DNA of 64,000 nt from positions 37,313-101,312 of the forward strand of contig JAURVB010014027.1 of assembly GCA_033002965.1 (NCBI GenBank), written 5' to 3'. Of this stretch, positions 61,511 through 64,000 are shown piece by piece. The position numbers and the translations under genes were made by a program. Below the pieces are notes generated by a model. The model did not search any database. It was given only the letters and a program-made list of their open reading frames with translations, and was not told where the DNA came from. The stretch's first letter is position 1. Each line of letters opens with the position of its first letter. The DNA is from Piper betle (lineage: Eukaryota > Streptophyta > Magnoliopsida > Piperales > Piperaceae).

Positions 61511-63126
61511 TCGCACGTGTTAGCGGCTGGTTTAAATTAAAAATCAGTTATAAATTCAAGTTATACGGCTCGACTAGAAGACCCGATCACATTAGAGTGT
61601 AATTATTATTCTCTTATGACCTAATCAGCCCTAAGTGTAATTAAGGTCTAATTAACCGTAAATTTGGACTTCAAAATCTATGTGCGACTCATGCGAGGCT
61701 AAGTTGAAACGTAATACTGCTAATTCAACCGCATGCTAACCTAATATATTTAACGAAGCATAACCTCTCCGTCACATCAATCTCCCCATCAAGAAAATGT
61801 TATGCCACTCATGACCACTTGTCTGTGGAAGGGAAAAGTTTCTCGGATGGAAAAAGATTGTGGTACCCTTGTCTATTGACAACTAAAGCTTAAAGATCGC
61901 CAAAATTTGACATGTAACATGGCGAAGAAACGATTCTAATAGCCAACTGATACATAATTGTGAGCAGCGATGAGTTTTGGATTAGAAATACGTGGCTATA
62001 TTTGTATCCGATTCAAATTTAAATTATACGAATCTAAATATTTTATCAGTTGCATTTATCATATCTATATTTAACCTGAAATATATAATAAATAATAAAA
62101 ATTTTGGTATAAGATGTGAGAAAAAAATAAAAATTATAATTAATTTTAATTTTAAAATATATTTTTGTAAAATATTATATATTTGGATTGGATACGGATC
62201 AAATTACCTTAAACCCATGTCCGATTAAAATATTTACCAATCTATCTATTAATAATATAAAGAATGTGGCTTTTTTCATGCGGCGAGTTCACAATTTTTA
62301 GAAATTTTTTCTTGAATTTAGAGAATTTTAGAAGGAATGTAATTTTGATTGTCAAATTATTATAATAGCCGATATTATATGTATAAAATTTTTAATCTAA
62401 TTTTAATTAGGAATTACGTTTCTTATCATGACCGTTAGATTATTATAATGACTATGATTAGATCTTTAAGATTTGTAATTTAATTATAATTATAAATTAC
62501 TTCTCTTAAGAAAAAACAAAAAACACCAATCCAAGTCCCCAATTACCTATTAGTAAAAAAAATATAATTTTTACTATGCTTCCCAAAACTGGTCCAAGAG
62601 TTATATTTTGATAAATTCATATTTTTTCATTTTTCTGGGCCTAATATTCTTTAAATTAACCAACTAATCTTAATTCATGACTTACAAGGCTTTCATCCAT
62701 TAAATTAATTTTTCTTTATTTTCTCACTTTTTTCATATTTTCCACTCCCATCTCTATTATAATAAACTTAGACTAGAAATATAAGATTATTTTTTATTAA
62801 AATAATATTTATTTACTCTTTATTTATTATTTCATATTTATTATAAATTCAAACTTGCATCTTAATACTATTTAATTCTTTATTTTTTAATTAAAATATT
62901 ATTTATTTAATTTAATCTTTAGATTAGGTTCTAACATACCATTTTTTAACTTTTACAAAAGTTTGATTTATCCATTACTATCAAATACGTTACAATGAAA
63001 AATATATATTTTAATAAAATTTTCATGGAAATATATTTTGTAAAAGTCAGACTAGCATCTTAATACAACCTGAAAATTAAATAACTAATCAATAAAAAAT
63101 TAACATTTTTGTCTTGAGTTGTCATA

Positions 63127-63131
<5 letters not shown>
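61511..63131. other. AT-rich spacer
   Basis: 61975-62230 holds another GGATACGG-type dispersed repeat copy. Nothing else recognised. Confidence 0.45.

Positions 63132-63171
<40 letters not shown>
63132..63171. repeat. (AT)n microsatellite
   Basis: Uninterrupted AT dinucleotides. Confidence 0.95.
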
Positions 63172-63174
<3 letters not shown>

Positions 63175-63303
63175 CTTCAAAATAACTAAACCGAGTCAAA
63201 ACAATTTAAATGTGATGTCTGCGACTATTATAATATATTTGAGTAGTACAAACCCTGAGTTGTTATAAGAGGGGGAGGTGGATGTGGCTGTGCTGCGGCA
63301 TTT

Positions 63304-63330
63304 CAACCGTTGGATTATATCCAACGGTTG
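63304..63330. repeat. perfect 12-bp hairpin
   Basis: CAACCGTTGGAT, loop TAT, then the exact complement. It shares CCGTTGGAT with the first hairpin at 56887 and lies at the edge of a GC island. Confidence 0.9.
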
Positions 63331-63334
63331 GTTC

Positions 63335-63870
63335 TCCCATCCACCCCCCAACCTCCTCCCCATTGGCTGTGTTGCGCTGCCCCCACCCTCCGTCGCACAC
63401 CGCATCCGGCCGGCTCTCGGTCCCGGCTCCTCGGCAGCATCCCGGCCAGCCCTTCGTCCCCCTCCCCCACGTCCCTCCCGGGTCGCATGCCGCACCGCCT
63501 CGTCCCCCTCCCTTGCCGTGGCCCGCCCGGGGGGCTTCCCTCGCCCCTCCTTGTCGGCGGACCGAAACTCGACCCCTTTTGGTTTTGGACGCACCACCCT
63601 TGGGTCACCCAGGGAAGAGTCGGGAAGGTGGTCTCCCTGGAGGTCGTCGCCTGTGGGGTTGGTGGCCCGGCGGACAATGGGTGCAAGTGTGGTGGCAATG
63701 GGTGGTCAGGGGTGGTCGTGAAGGAAAGGAGAGGGGAAGGAAAGGTGTGTGGTGGCAAGGCTGGTGGACAGCATTGGCTGGTGGTGCTGCCGGCTAGCAG
63801 GGGGCAGCAAAAATAGGGGATAGAAAGAATAGAGTCGCAGAAAAACAGGGGAGGAGGAGGAAATGGGCAG
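63335..63870. other. GC island with a strand-skew switch
   Basis: 63335-63595 is C-rich and 63600-63870 is G-rich on the plus strand. Overlapping long frames on both strands are compositional. No protein family is recognised. The last 130 bp of the window return to AT-rich spacer. Confidence 0.5.
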
Positions 63871-64000
63871 GGGTAGTTTACGTAAATATATCCCAAAAAA
63901 TATAATAATATACTGTCATAGCCAAAATGAATCGAGTTCAATAGATTATTTATAATACGTGGTATTTTGATATATTTAGACACGAACTGAACGAAGCATG

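Noticed and set aside
63196..63983. Frames up to 222 codons at the right edge
   Set aside because: Same reason as for the other GC island; no domain or splice signal.
1..64000. tRNA, rRNA, CRISPR arrays or bacterial-type operons
   Set aside because: I scanned for T-arm-like GGTTCGAATCC words, regular spacer arrays and gene clusters with short spacing; none formed a convincing structure.

Overview
This window is nuclear DNA of a flowering plant. The evidence is spliced genes with GT/AG introns, plant-specific families (DYW-type PPR, plant receptor-like kinase, plant glutathione peroxidase, DUF21/CBS protein, DEVIL/ROTUNDIFOLIA peptide) and many LTR-retrotransposon remains in AT-rich spacer. 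The sequence alone does not fix the species. There are no bacterial operons, CRISPR arrays or recognisable tRNA/rRNA genes.

Layout. The left edge (1-990) may hold the 5' end of a minus-strand gene whose first intron carries degenerate tandem repeats. At 2040-2690 lies a broken copy of the last two exons of a receptor-like kinase; the intact relative is at 14853-17236. From 3159 to about 4995 there is a dead DYW-class PPR gene with three frameshifts and a Copia-type solo LTR (4290-4871) inside it. Two roughly 3 kb Gypsy-type solo LTRs of one family, each with a perfect 5-bp target duplication, lie in opposite orientation at 5555-8555 and 11216-14038. A 14.8-17.2 kb minus-strand receptor-like kinase gene is followed by a decayed Ty3/Gypsy gag-protease-RT segment (20240-23140).

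A six-exon glutathione peroxidase gene is on the plus strand at 25208-26571. The 28-32 kb part holds an eroded third copy of the large LTR and a 304-bp deletion derivative of it. A 47-residue DVL/RTFL small peptide is encoded at 36825-36968. A 13-exon gene for a DUF21/CNNM-like membrane protein with CBS domains runs from 46784 down to 39877. The last 17 kb is AT-rich spacer with an Athila/Tat-like LTR, several minisatellites, two GC-rich islands next to perfect hairpins, and one unrecognised 181-residue reading frame.

The genes look independent, as is usual in plants: redox defence (GPX), ion transport (DUF21/CBS), surface signalling (kinase) and organ-shape signalling (DVL). I found no convincing new multi-gene system. 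The most interesting signals are the GC-AG intron in the peroxidase, duplicated splice-donor segments in introns, the small peptide gene, and the paired LTRs and short derivatives of one LTR family.
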